From Mesorhizobium sp. CA14 (GTDB lineage Bacteria > Pseudomonadota > Alphaproteobacteria > Rhizobiales > Rhizobiaceae), in contig NZ_JAIUHR010000013.1 in NCBI RefSeq assembly GCF_020165195.1, positions 1 through 64,000 on the forward strand: a DNA stretch of 64,000 nt. Direction: 5' to 3'. The first letter of the stretch is position 1. Each line of letters begins with the position of its first letter. A model generated the notes under the pieces. That model saw only the letters and a list, made by a program, of their open reading frames with translations, was not told the DNA's origin and made no database searches. The position numbers were made by a program, and so were the translations under genes. Shown here in pieces: positions 32,449 through 40,231 of this stretch.

Positions 32449-33942
32449 TCACACCCCCGGGCTGTCCTGCTCCGCGGCATTCGGATCGCCCGGCGCCGTC
32501 GCCCAGGCGAGCTCGACCAGCGTCACCGTTCGCCGGCCGACGCCGTCGACCTGGCAGACGATGAGCCCCTGCTCCTCGATATAGTCGAGCAGCCGGCGCG
32601 CGCGGCGCAGAGAATGCGAGCCATAGGCGCGGGCAATCGCGGCGTCGCTGGGACAAGGCCAGCCCTCCTTGGCAGCGCGGGCGATCATCATGAACACGCC
32701 TTGCATGTCCTCGGGCAACAGCGATGCGCGCACCGAGACGTCCCGCCACGCATCGTCCTCGGCCATGTCGGAGCCGACGCCCGCGCGGGCGCGCGTCAGC
32801 ATGCGGCGGAATTCCGAAAGATCGGGCACGACCGAAGCGAGACCCTCGATGCGGCAGCGGACCACGAATTCCTGGTAGAGCACGCCAATGACCCGGAAGC
32901 CCGCATCGGGCTCGGCCAGGATCGCGCGCAGAATGCGATCCATCCGCTCGCGCCGTTCGGCCAGGTCCTCGGCGCTTGGCTGCGGCTCCATCGGCTCGGG
33001 GCGGATGTCCAGCGGCGCGGCCTTGGCCGCCATCAGCTGGTCGAGCAGGTCGGGCGAAGGCCGGCGTTGCGGCCTGACCGTCTCCGGCGGCGGCGCGGCA
33101 AGAATGATCGAGCGCGCATCTTCGAGCGCGGTTCCCGGCATCGGCATCAGCCGCGGCGTGCCGTTGCGCGGGCTGGTTTCGGTCTGGCCGATGCGCAGGC
33201 CGAGCGGACGGCGCGACAGCGCCGGGCCGAGCGCCATGAAATGCCCGCGCTCCAGGTCGCGGAAAGCTTCGGCCTGGCGCCGCTCCATGCCGAGCAGGTC
33301 GGCCGCACGCGCCATGTCGATGTCGAGGAAGGTGCGGCCCATCAGGAAGTTGGAGGCTTCCGCCGCGACGTTCTTGGCAAGCTTCGCCAGCCGCTGCGTG
33401 GCGATGATGCCGGCAAGCCCGCGCTTGCGGCCGCGGCACATCAGATTGGTCATGGCCCCCAGCGAAAGCTTGCGCGCCTCGTCCGAAACCTCGCCGGCGG
33501 CGGCGGGCGCGAAGAGCTGCGCCTCGTCGACCACCACCAGCATTGGGTACCAATGGTCGCGCGCGACCTCGAACAGCCCGCCGAGGAAGGCCGCGGCGCG
33601 CCGCATCTGATTTTCGGCATCGAGCCCTTCGAGGTTGAGGACTGTCGAGACGCGATGGATGCGCGCCCGCTCGCCAGCTGCCTGCAGGCCGCGCTCGGTA
33701 TGCTCCTCGGCGTCGATCACCAGATGTCCGAAGCGTTCGCCAAGCGACACGAAGTCGCCTTCGGGGTCGATGATGGTCTGCTGGACCCAAGGCGCGCTCT
33801 GTTCGAGCAGCCTGCGCAGCAGATGCGACTTGCCGGAGCCCGAATTGCCCTGCACCAGCAGGCGGGTAGCCAGCAATTCCTCAAGGTCGAGGGCCGCCGG
33901 CGCGCCTGCCGTCGTCTGCCCCATCTCGATTGCAACGGTCAT
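32449..33942 (-). CDS. HerA-like P-loop ATPase (DUF87 type)
   Basis: A protein of 497 aa. An N-terminal HerA/FtsK-type ATPase has Walker A VQGNSGSGKSH (about 30-40), IDPEGDF, Walker B MLVVVDEAQLF (about 162-172) and sensor/finger MCRGRKRGLAGIIATQRLAKL. The C-terminal half is helical and may carry a winged helix (SDAAIARAYGSHSLRRARRLLDYIEEQGL). HerA hexamers translocate DNA, usually with NurA nuclease or, in defence systems, with Sir2 or other effectors. No NurA, Sir2 or nuclease gene is adjacent; nasT lies downstream and small ORFs upstream. Role unknown. Confidence 0.85.
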   Translation of the reverse strand: MTVAIEMGQTTAGAPAALDLEELLATRLLVQGNSGSGKSHLLRRLLEQSAPWVQQTIIDPEGDFVSLGERFGHLVIDAEEHTERGLQAAGERARIHRVSTVLNLEGLDAENQMRRAAAFLGGLFEVARDHWYPMLVVVDEAQLFAPAAAGEVSDEARKLSLGAMTNLMCRGRKRGLAGIIATQRLAKLAKNVAAEASNFLMGRTFLDIDMARAADLLGMERRQAEAFRDLERGHFMALGPALSRRPLGLRIGQTETSPRNGTPRLMPMPGTALEDARSIILAAPPPETVRPQRRPSPDLLDQLMAAKAAPLDIRPEPMEPQPSAEDLAERRERMDRILRAILAEPDAGFRVIGVLYQEFVVRCRIEGLASVVPDLSEFRRMLTRARAGVGSDMAEDDAWRDVSVRASLLPEDMQGVFMMIARAAKEGWPCPSDAAIARAYGSHSLRRARRLLDYIEEQGLIVCQVDGVGRRTVTLVELAWATAPGDPNAAEQDSPGV

Positions 33943-34037
33943 ATTTCGACTCGGATCGTCTCCCTGCGCGCGACGGGCTTATCAACCTGAGCGCGGTGCG
34001 TCGAGCTTGCCGGCCATCGGCCAACCGATGTCCACAT

Positions 34038-34107
34038 CTAAGGGCGGGCGTCAGCCCGTCCCCTAAGGGCGGCCGTCAGCCCGTCCCCTAAGGGCGGGCG
34101 TCCCGTC
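34038..34107. repeat. 25-bp tandem repeat, 2.8 copies
   Basis: Units CTAAGGGCGGGCGTCAGC plus CCGTCCC at 34038-34062 and 34063-34087 differ by one base; a third shortened unit begins at 34088. Each unit can fold on itself (GGGCGG.../...GCCC). It lies in the 288-bp gap between the HerA-like gene and the next small gene; nothing else is seen in that gap. Confidence 0.8.
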
Positions 34108-34230
34108 AATAAGGGCCGAATCGGCGGCAGGCTGTCGGCAATCGCACTGGTCGGACCACCATTTTGCTGGCGCAACCCAACCATTGGCGTATCATCCTTT
34201 TGAAAGAAGGTTCATGGCAGGAGGAGGCCA

Positions 34231-34485
34231 ATGAACATCGCTGCGGAAGTGCCGGTCCCAGACCTGACGGTGCAAGACCTTGTTTCGTCTGCTCTTTCGA
34301 ACTTTCGCGCTGGCGACACGGTGTCCACGCGCGCCATGCTCGATGCCATACGCCACGCGGACCCATCCTGCGTGGACAGCGACGACCATCTGGTCGAGCT
34401 GATCGTGATGACCGCCGTTGGTAAGACCATGGGCGTCGTCTTCGACCACCGCTCGCCCGATGAGCGGTTGCCACGGCTGTCCTAG
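34231..34485 (+). CDS. Small hypothetical protein
   Basis: A protein of 84 aa from ATG 34231, with an excellent AGGAGGAGG ribosome site just upstream, which is the main reason to accept it. It is acidic and mostly helical (VQDLVSSALSNF, STRAMLDAIRHADPSC), with no Cys pairs, signal or membrane helix. No family is recognised. Its helix-turn pattern could support DNA or protein contact, but this is speculation. It stands alone, transcribed away from the tandem repeat. Confidence 0.65.
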   Translation: MNIAAEVPVPDLTVQDLVSSALSNFRAGDTVSTRAMLDAIRHADPSCVDSDDHLVELIVMTAVGKTMGVVFDHRSPDERLPRLS

Positions 34486-34599
34486 CGAGCCCGTCGGCTG
34501 AAGCCTTCGCTGACGTCGTCAATGACGAACTGACAGGCGCCTCGGCTAAGCTCCACAATGGTCGATTTTGCCAACGCAGGCGGCGTCCGATAGCCACTC

Positions 34600-35085
34600 C
34601 TAGCTTCCAAGCGGATGCGGCATGTAGCCGACGAAACCGGCGATCTTCCAGCGGCTGCCGACCTTGCGGCAAAAGTACAGGGTCTGCCACTTCAGCCGAT
34701 CGACGCCGCCATCGGCCCTGGCGACCGAGCCGTCGAACTTCTTGTGCAGCACCGCGCGGTCGCCGTCGACGTCGATGTCGCGCATGTTGGTGACGCGAAA
34801 CAGCGCTTCGCGCAGCGGCTCGGCGAATTTCGTCGCCGCGGTTTCCTTGGCCTGCCGCAGCCATTCGTCGCGATAGACTTCGAGCCTTGGGAACTGCAAT
34901 CGCCAGGCGTCGGCGTTGCTGAGGAATTGCGCATGCATGCCGAAGAAACTTTCGGCGATGAAATCGTCCTCGACCATCGACCAGTCCTGCCCGAGGAAGG
35001 CATCGATGTCGCGCCGCACCAGCATTTCCCAAAGCGCGTGGCGGTCGGCATCACCCTCGGGAAACGGATTCTTGTCGAAGGTCAT
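34600..35085 (-). CDS. NTF2-like/SnoaL-type protein
   Basis: A protein of 161 aa with the cone-shaped NTF2-like fold pattern: N-terminal helices (HALWEMLVRRDIDAFLGQDWS) and C-terminal strands ending WKIAGFVGYMPHP. ATG at 35085 follows GGGGAG at 7 nt; the open frame runs on to 35544 antisense to ridA without support. It is divergent from ridA across a region with a strong inverted repeat, which suggests co-regulation with the RidA/metallohydrolase/monooxygenase genes. Enzyme or binding protein, substrate unknown. Confidence 0.82.
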   Translation of the reverse strand: MTFDKNPFPEGDADRHALWEMLVRRDIDAFLGQDWSMVEDDFIAESFFGMHAQFLSNADAWRLQFPRLEVYRDEWLRQAKETAATKFAEPLREALFRVTNMRDIDVDGDRAVLHKKFDGSVARADGGVDRLKWQTLYFCRKVGSRWKIAGFVGYMPHPLGS

Positions 35086-35158
35086 GCTGGATCTCCCCTC
35101 ACAATGCCGCAGCCGGCCGGAAGCGGCGTCCAGCGCAACATGCTCAGGCTTCTGTAAT

Positions 35159-35191
35159 AAAGCAACATGAATTTCGAAAAAATGTTGCTTT
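35159..35191. promoter_or_regulatory. Inverted-repeat operator between NTF2-like gene and ridA
   Basis: AAAGCAACAT (35159-35168) and ATGTTGCTTT (35182-35191) are perfect 10-bp arms with a 13-nt AT-rich spacer. They lie midway between two divergent starts (35085 and 35275). A dimeric regulator could repress both genes from here; the RpiR-type protein at 39185-40132 is the nearest candidate. Confidence 0.6.
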
Positions 35192-35274
35192 CCGACATTG
35201 CCTCTATGAGGATCATGCCGACCAGCGTAGATGGCCCTATAGCAGTCTCGCTCAATCGCCAAAAGGAGGCTCAT

Positions 35275-35640
35275 TTGCCCAAGCAGTGCTTTGGAAAATC
35301 GCATGTCCCGCTCTCGCCCGCCGTGCGCGCCGGCGATTTCGTCTATGTCTCCGGCCAGGTGCCGGTGGGCAGCGACGGGCTGGTGGTCAAGGGCGGCATC
35401 GCCGAGCAGACCGAGCAGGTGCTGCAGAACGTCAAGGCGGCGCTGGCGCTCGCCGGCTGCACCATGGACGATGTGGTGAAGACCACGGTGTGGCTGGAGG
35501 ACGCGCGCGATTTCGGCACATTCAACACCGTCTACGCAAAGCATTTCTCCAAGGATCCGCCGGCGCGCACGACGGTCGAGTCACGCCTGATGATCGACAT
35601 CAAGATCGAGGTCGAGGCCGTCGCTTACCGGCCGGTCTGA
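35275..35640 (+). CDS. RidA-family enamine/imine deaminase
   Basis: A protein of 121 aa. The trimeric YjgF/RidA fold is recognised by AGDFVYVSGQVPVGSDG near the N-terminus and PPARTTVE with the conserved Arg near residue 100. RidA hydrolyses reactive enamines or imines left by PLP enzymes or amine oxidations. The start is TTG at 35275, fixed by AAAAGGAGG ending 5 nt before it and by family length; an ATG at 35167 would add 36 unrelated residues and start inside the inverted repeat. It is followed by a metallohydrolase gene. Confidence 0.88.
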   Translation: MPKQCFGKSHVPLSPAVRAGDFVYVSGQVPVGSDGLVVKGGIAEQTEQVLQNVKAALALAGCTMDDVVKTTVWLEDARDFGTFNTVYAKHFSKDPPARTTVESRLMIDIKIEVEAVAYRPV

Positions 35641-35649
35641 TCGCTTAAA

Positions 35650-35717
35650 GCAATTCCAGGAAAAGTGCTTAGCGGTTAGGTTCGGCGACTTCGCCGTAGT
35701 CTTCCGTCCGGAATTGC
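35650..35717. repeat. REP-like palindrome, long form (copy d)
   Basis: Perfect outer arms GCAATTCC and GGAATTGC enclose AGGAAAAGTGCTTAGCGGTT, a CGGCG/CGCCG mini-hairpin and TTCCGTCC. It is close to identical to 13994-14060. It lies between ridA and the metallohydrolase gene. Confidence 0.75.
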
Positions 35718-35743
35718 GTGAAACAAACAAAGGGAGGGCACCG

Positions 35744-36976
35744 ATGCAGTTCGATCTCCTGATCAAGGGCGGCCGCGTCATCGATCCCGCATCGGGCCTG
35801 GAAGCGCAACGCGACGTTGCTATCGCCGATGGCCGCATCGCCGCGATCGATGCCGCGATCGACGCCGAGCACGCCACGCAGGTGGTCGATGCCAGGGACT
35901 GCATCGTCACGCCCGGCCTCATCGACCTGCACAGCCACGTCTATTGGGGCGGCACCTCGCTCGGTGTCGATGCCGACCGGCTCGCCGCCAAGAGCGGCAC
36001 CACCACCTTCATCGATGCAGGCAGTGCCGGCGCCGGCAATTTCTTGGGTTTTCGCCGCCACGTCATCGAGCGTTCGAAGGTCCGCATCCTGGCTTACGTC
36101 AACATTTCCTTCGCCGGCATTTTCGGCTTTTCCAAAACCGTGTCCGTCGGCGAATGCAGCGATCTCAGGCTCTGCGAGCCGCGCGAAACGGTGGCTGCGG
36201 TGCGCGAGCACGCCGACGTCGTTGTCGGCGTGAAAGTCCGCTCCGGCAAGCATGCCGGCGGCTCGAGCGGCATCGCGCCGGTCGACCTCGCGCTCGAAGC
36301 CGCCGACAAGGTTGGCCTACCGCTGATGGCGCATATCGACGAGCCGCCGCCCGGCCGCTCGGAAGTGCTGCCCAGGCTGCGGCGCGGCGACATTCTCACC
36401 CATTGCTTCCGGCCGTCCCCCAACGCGCCGGTCTTCGCCTCCGGCGCGGTGCGGCCGGATATGCGGCTGGCGCGTGAGCGCGGCGTCGTCTTCGACATCG
36501 GCCACGGCATGGGCTCCTTCGACTTCGAGGTGGCGAAGGCGATGCTCGCCGAGGGTCTCGCGCCCGACGTCATCTCCAGCGACGTGCATCTCTACTGCGT
36601 CGACGGTCCGGCCTTCGACATCCTGGTCTGCATGTCGAAGCTGATGGCGCTCGGCATGCCGCTGATCGACGTGCTGCGCGCGGCGACGCAGCGGCCGGCG
36701 GAGGCAATCGCCAGACCGGAACTAGGCGCGCTGAAGGTCGGCGGCACCGGCGATGTCGCCGTGCTGAAGCTCCAACCCGGCCGCTTCACCTTCGTCGACG
36801 CCGTCGGCGCGTCATTGATCGCGGATCAGCGGCTGGTCTCCAACGGCATCGCCATCGGCGGCAAATGGTGGCCGAACGAAGCGCCCGACCACAACGAGAC
36901 GGAGCGCTTCGAGGCCCATGCACATCATACGCATGTCGGTGTGGCGGCGAGGCATTTTGGCCGGGGGTATGATTAG
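35744..36976 (+). CDS. Amidohydrolase/deacetylase-family metallohydrolase (COG3964 type)
   Basis: A protein of 410 aa with the amidohydrolase TIM barrel and a full metal-ligand set: HSH (H63, H65), K164 in GVKVRSG (carboxylated Lys), H197 (MAHIDE), H220 (LTHCF) and D280 (SSDVH). It resembles the Atu3266-type deacetylases that act on acetylated alpha-hydroxy or alpha-amino acids, and more distantly D-aminoacylase and dihydroorotase. ATG at 35744 follows GGGAGGG. It lies between ridA and a convergent flavin monooxygenase, so an N-acyl amine substrate is plausible. Confidence 0.88.
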   Translation: MQFDLLIKGGRVIDPASGLEAQRDVAIADGRIAAIDAAIDAEHATQVVDARDCIVTPGLIDLHSHVYWGGTSLGVDADRLAAKSGTTTFIDAGSAGAGNFLGFRRHVIERSKVRILAYVNISFAGIFGFSKTVSVGECSDLRLCEPRETVAAVREHADVVVGVKVRSGKHAGGSSGIAPVDLALEAADKVGLPLMAHIDEPPPGRSEVLPRLRRGDILTHCFRPSPNAPVFASGAVRPDMRLARERGVVFDIGHGMGSFDFEVAKAMLAEGLAPDVISSDVHLYCVDGPAFDILVCMSKLMALGMPLIDVLRAATQRPAEAIARPELGALKVGGTGDVAVLKLQPGRFTFVDAVGASLIADQRLVSNGIAIGGKWWPNEAPDHNETERFEAHAHHTHVGVAARHFGRGYD

Positions 36977-37041
36977 CTGATCTCTCCCTGAGGGCAGATG
37001 GCCGGCAGGATTGCGGCGGCGGCGCGTTTGACGAATGGCTT

Positions 37042-37181
37042 CCCCCACTCCGTCGCTGCTTCGCAGCGCCACCTCTCCCCCCTCCGGAGGGAGAGGAAGG
37101 AGCCAGCTGGAACAAGCGCGCGCCTTCCTCTCCCCCGTCGATCGGGGGAGAGGTGTCGAGCGAAGCTCGACGGAGTGGGGG
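37042..37181. repeat. Palindromic mosaic repeat element (RIME-like), copy 3
   Basis: A 140-bp element with terminal inverted repeats CCCCCACTCCGTCG (37042-37055) and CGACGGAGTGGGGG (37168-37181). Two inner hairpins (CTCTCCCCCCTCCGGAGG, CTCCCCCGTCGATCGGGGGA) lie in between. Just before it, 36976-37010 carries GGCAGATGGCCGGCAGG, a degraded half of a copy-2-type element. It occupies the gap between two convergent genes. Confidence 0.78.
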
Positions 37182-37187
37182 TCGACC

Positions 37188-38975
37188 TTACCCAGCGTTG
37201 CTCGGCTCCCCATACACCGGCGTCGCAATCCCTTCCATGCGCGCCTTGAGCTGCAGCGCAACGAATTTCGAGTAGAACCTCGACAGCGCCAGATTGCCGC
37301 CGTGGAACCACAGCGCTTCCTGCGCCGTGGGCTTCCACATGTTGCGCAATTCGCCCTGCCAGGGACCGGGATCGCCCTTCACGCCGGAGCCGAGGCCCCA
37401 GCACGGGCCGACCTTGTCGGCGACCTCGCGCGAGACGATTCCCGCAACCGTCTCGTTCATCGATTGGTAGCCGGTGCAGCAGACGATCGCGTCGACGGCG
37501 AGTTCGCTGCCGTCCTCGAACAGGATGCCGTCCCGCGTCAGCGACTTGATGCCGACGCCGCTCTTCACCTTGATCTCGCCGTTCAGGATCAGCTCGCAAG
37601 CGCCGACGTCGATGTAAAAGCCCGAGCCGGTGCGGTAGGCTTTCATCAACAGCCCTGTCTCGTCCTCGCCGAAGTCGATGGCAAAGCCGCTGTCGCTGAG
37701 ACGCCGGTAGAAATCGGCGTCGCGCGCCCGGATCACATCATAGAGCGCGCGCTGGCCCTTCGGCACCAGCGCGAAGGGCGTCGAGGCGACGATCATGTCG
37801 GCCTTGTCGGTGGTGATGCCGCGCGCCAGCGCCTTCTCCGAGAAGATCTCGAAGCCGACATCCATCAGAGTATCGGATTTCACCACTGTCGTCGGCGAGC
37901 GCTGGACCATGGTGACCTTGGCGCCCGCTTCCCACAGATCGACGCTGACATCGTGGCCTGAGCTTGCAGCACCGATCACCGCGACGCGCTTGCCGCGGAA
38001 TTTCTCGCCGGTCGAATATTGGCTGGAATGCAAAAGCTCGCCCTTGAAGCTCTCGGCGCCCGGCAATTCGATCTGCCGCGGCGGCCCATAGGCGCCGGTT
38101 GCGAAGACGATGTGCTTCGGCTTCAGCGTGATGCGCTGGCCGACCCGGTCGATCACCACGGTCCAGACTTTCTCGGCCTCATCATAGGCGGCGCTGACGC
38201 ATTTAGTGGCGACCCAGTAGTTCAGCTCCATGACGCGGGTATACATCTCCAGCCAGTCGCCCATCTTGTCCTTGGGCGTGAAGACCGGCCAGTGTTCCGG
38301 GAACGGAATGTAAGGCAGATGATCGTACCAGACCGGATCGTGCAGCACGAGCGAGCGGTAGCGGTTGCGCCAGGAATCGCCGGCGCGCGCATTCTTCTCG
38401 ATGATCAGCGTCGGCACGCCGAGCTGCCGCAGCCGGGCGCCGAGCATGATGCCACCCTGACCGCCGCCGATCACCAGACAGTAGGGCTGCTCGTGCACGC
38501 CGAGATCGCGCGCCTCGCGCGCCCGCGCTTCCGCCCAGGTCTCGCGCTTCGGGTCGGCCTTGTGGCGGATGCCGAGCGGCCGCGCCGGGCCTTTCCGCTC
38601 CTCGAACCCCTTCAGCTCGGTCATCGCCGTGAACAGCGTGCGGCAGCGGCCGTCCTTGAGCCGCAGGATCCCCTCGCCGCGTGCCACCGCCGTCTCGAAT
38701 GTGAACCAGGCTTCCACGGCGCCGTCGTCGACGCTCGGCTCCCCGGACATTCGCCAGTGCGATGGCTGCGCCGATGGCAGCGTGGCCTTCAGCATCTCGC
38801 GGATCGCCGCCTGTCCTTCCATGGTCTTGATGTTCCATGTGAAGGTCAAAAGATCGCGCCAGTAGCAATCCTGCGCGAAGAGGTTCGTCGCCGCCTCGAT
38901 ATCGCCGGCCTCGAGCGCCCGGCCAAATGAGCCGAGCCAGGTTGCCGCCTGTTGCGATGGCGCGATGTCGAGCAT
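37188..38975 (-). CDS. NTF2-like domain fused to FAD-dependent monooxygenase
   Basis: A protein of 595 aa. Residues about 10-135 form an NTF2/SnoaL-like domain (LEAGDIEAATNLFAQDCYWR). The rest is a class B flavoprotein monooxygenase: FAD loop VIGGGQGGIMLGARL (168-182), the FMO fingerprint FKGELLHSSQY, and an NADPH loop VAVIGAASSGHDVSVDL. It would insert oxygen into an N-, S- or C-containing substrate. ATG at 38975 follows AAGGA; an in-frame extension to 39125 enters a repeat. Divergent arrangement and neighbours suggest a pathway with the metallohydrolase and RidA. Confidence 0.88.
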   Translation of the reverse strand: MLDIAPSQQAATWLGSFGRALEAGDIEAATNLFAQDCYWRDLLTFTWNIKTMEGQAAIREMLKATLPSAQPSHWRMSGEPSVDDGAVEAWFTFETAVARGEGILRLKDGRCRTLFTAMTELKGFEERKGPARPLGIRHKADPKRETWAEARAREARDLGVHEQPYCLVIGGGQGGIMLGARLRQLGVPTLIIEKNARAGDSWRNRYRSLVLHDPVWYDHLPYIPFPEHWPVFTPKDKMGDWLEMYTRVMELNYWVATKCVSAAYDEAEKVWTVVIDRVGQRITLKPKHIVFATGAYGPPRQIELPGAESFKGELLHSSQYSTGEKFRGKRVAVIGAASSGHDVSVDLWEAGAKVTMVQRSPTTVVKSDTLMDVGFEIFSEKALARGITTDKADMIVASTPFALVPKGQRALYDVIRARDADFYRRLSDSGFAIDFGEDETGLLMKAYRTGSGFYIDVGACELILNGEIKVKSGVGIKSLTRDGILFEDGSELAVDAIVCCTGYQSMNETVAGIVSREVADKVGPCWGLGSGVKGDPGPWQGELRNMWKPTAQEALWFHGGNLALSRFYSKFVALQLKARMEGIATPVYGEPSNAG

Positions 38976-39028
38976 TTTTGTCCTTCCCTTCAGTTCGATC
39001 GTTATGGAAGCCGGCGGCGCCGATCTTC

Positions 39029-39177
39029 CCTTCTCCCCTTGTGGGAGAAGGTGGATCGGCGCGATAGCGCCGAGACGGATGAGGGGTGTTCCAGCGGAGT
39101 GAGACGCTGGCTTTCCCTGGAGCACCCCTCATCCGACCTCGCTTCGCGAGACCACCTTCTCCCACACGGGGAGAAGG
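39029..39177. repeat. Palindromic mosaic repeat element (RIME-like), copy 4
   Basis: A 149-bp element with ends CCTTCTCCCC (39029) and GGGGAGAAGG (39177); a CCACC/GGTGG extension gives arms of about 25 bp with few mismatches. A second pair, GGATGAGGGGTG/CACCCCTCATCC, lies inside, around CCAGCG/CGCTGG. It ends 8 bp before the rpiR stop codon, so it was probably placed between existing genes. Confidence 0.8.
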
Positions 39178-39184
39178 AATTGCC

Positions 39185-40132
39185 TCAATCTCCCAGCGGC
39201 TCCATCTCCTTGCCTGTCCGATAGATCTGGGCGTTGTATTTGGTGCGGCGCACCGTCTCGCGCGCAGGTCCGTCGATCCTGTAGGCGGTTGCCACCGCCA
39301 GCAAGTCGTTGGCCGCCAGAAAAGCATAGCGCGACGCGGTCGGCTTCAGCGTGTCGGGGTATTCGGGAACGGCCATCGTCAGCCGCACGTCGCAGACGCG
39401 CGTCAGCTCGGTGTCGGGCGCCGTCACGCAGATCGCGTTGGCGCGGTAATGCTTGGCAAGCTCGACCGCTTCGATCACCTCGCGCGTGCGGCCGGTGGCC
39501 GAAATGGCGATCACCAGATCGCCCGGCTTCAGCGTCGAGGCGGTCATGCGCATCAAATAGGGATCGCATTGCGCGCTGATGGTGATGCCGTAGCGGAACA
39601 GCCGGTATTGCGTTTCCTGCGCCAACGCCGACGAACTGCCGCCGAGGCCGAACACCGTCACCTGCCGCGCCTTGCCAATCAGATCCGCCGCCTTCTGCAA
39701 CTGGCCCGGGTCGATCTGCCGCTCCGCCTCCTGCAGCGCGCGCCGAGCCTCGCCGAACACCGCGTTCCAGAACGGCATGCCGCTGTCGCCGTTCACGGGT
39801 TGCGGCTTGGTGGCAAGATAGAGCGCGCCGACGACCAGGCTTTGCGCCAGCTTCAGCTTGAAATCGCGCACGCCCTCGCAGCCGATGGCGCGGCAGAAGC
39901 GGGTGACCGTCGGCTCGCTGACCCCGGCGCGCTGGGCGAGCGCGGCGTTGGAAGCGTCGACCGCATATTTGACGTCGTCGAGCACGACATCGGCGACGCG
40001 GCGCTCGGCCGGCCGCAGCTCCGCATAGCTGTCCTTCACCTGCGAGATGATATCGGGAATGCGCCTGACATGATCGTGCCGGTCGCCATCCTCGTCCGTC
40101 ATTCGCAACGCCTGGCTGTCAGCTTCGGTCAT
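39185..40132 (-). CDS. MurR/RpiR-family transcriptional regulator
   Basis: A protein of 315 aa: an RpiR helix-turn-helix (about 45-95, with AALAQRAGVSEPTVTRFCRAIG) and a C-terminal SIS domain (VFGLGGSSALAQ-like loop near 150, LVIAISATGRTREV near 205). Its position upstream of the monooxygenase gene on the same strand, near ridA and the metallohydrolase, makes it the likely regulator of that cluster. SIS-domain effectors are usually phosphosugars, which sits oddly with the cluster's amine-type enzymes. Confidence 0.9.
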   Translation of the reverse strand: MTEADSQALRMTDEDGDRHDHVRRIPDIISQVKDSYAELRPAERRVADVVLDDVKYAVDASNAALAQRAGVSEPTVTRFCRAIGCEGVRDFKLKLAQSLVVGALYLATKPQPVNGDSGMPFWNAVFGEARRALQEAERQIDPGQLQKAADLIGKARQVTVFGLGGSSSALAQETQYRLFRYGITISAQCDPYLMRMTASTLKPGDLVIAISATGRTREVIEAVELAKHYRANAICVTAPDTELTRVCDVRLTMAVPEYPDTLKPTASRYAFLAANDLLAVATAYRIDGPARETVRRTKYNAQIYRTGKEMEPLGD

Positions 40133-40231
40133 TGGCCAGTCCTGTCCAGCCCGCTTCGGGTCCTGTCATTCTCGCGATTATCCGCCTGCTGACCATAGGC
40201 AATCAACCGAGATGAGTATGCGAGGTCGATT

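Noticed and set aside
34600..35544. A 314-aa version of the NTF2-like protein reaching into ridA
   Set aside because: The extension is antisense to ridA and GGGGAG supports ATG 35085.
36976..39185. CRISPR-like array among the dense palindromes
   Set aside because: The repeats are a few long inverted elements with no regular direct repeats and spacers and no cas genes.
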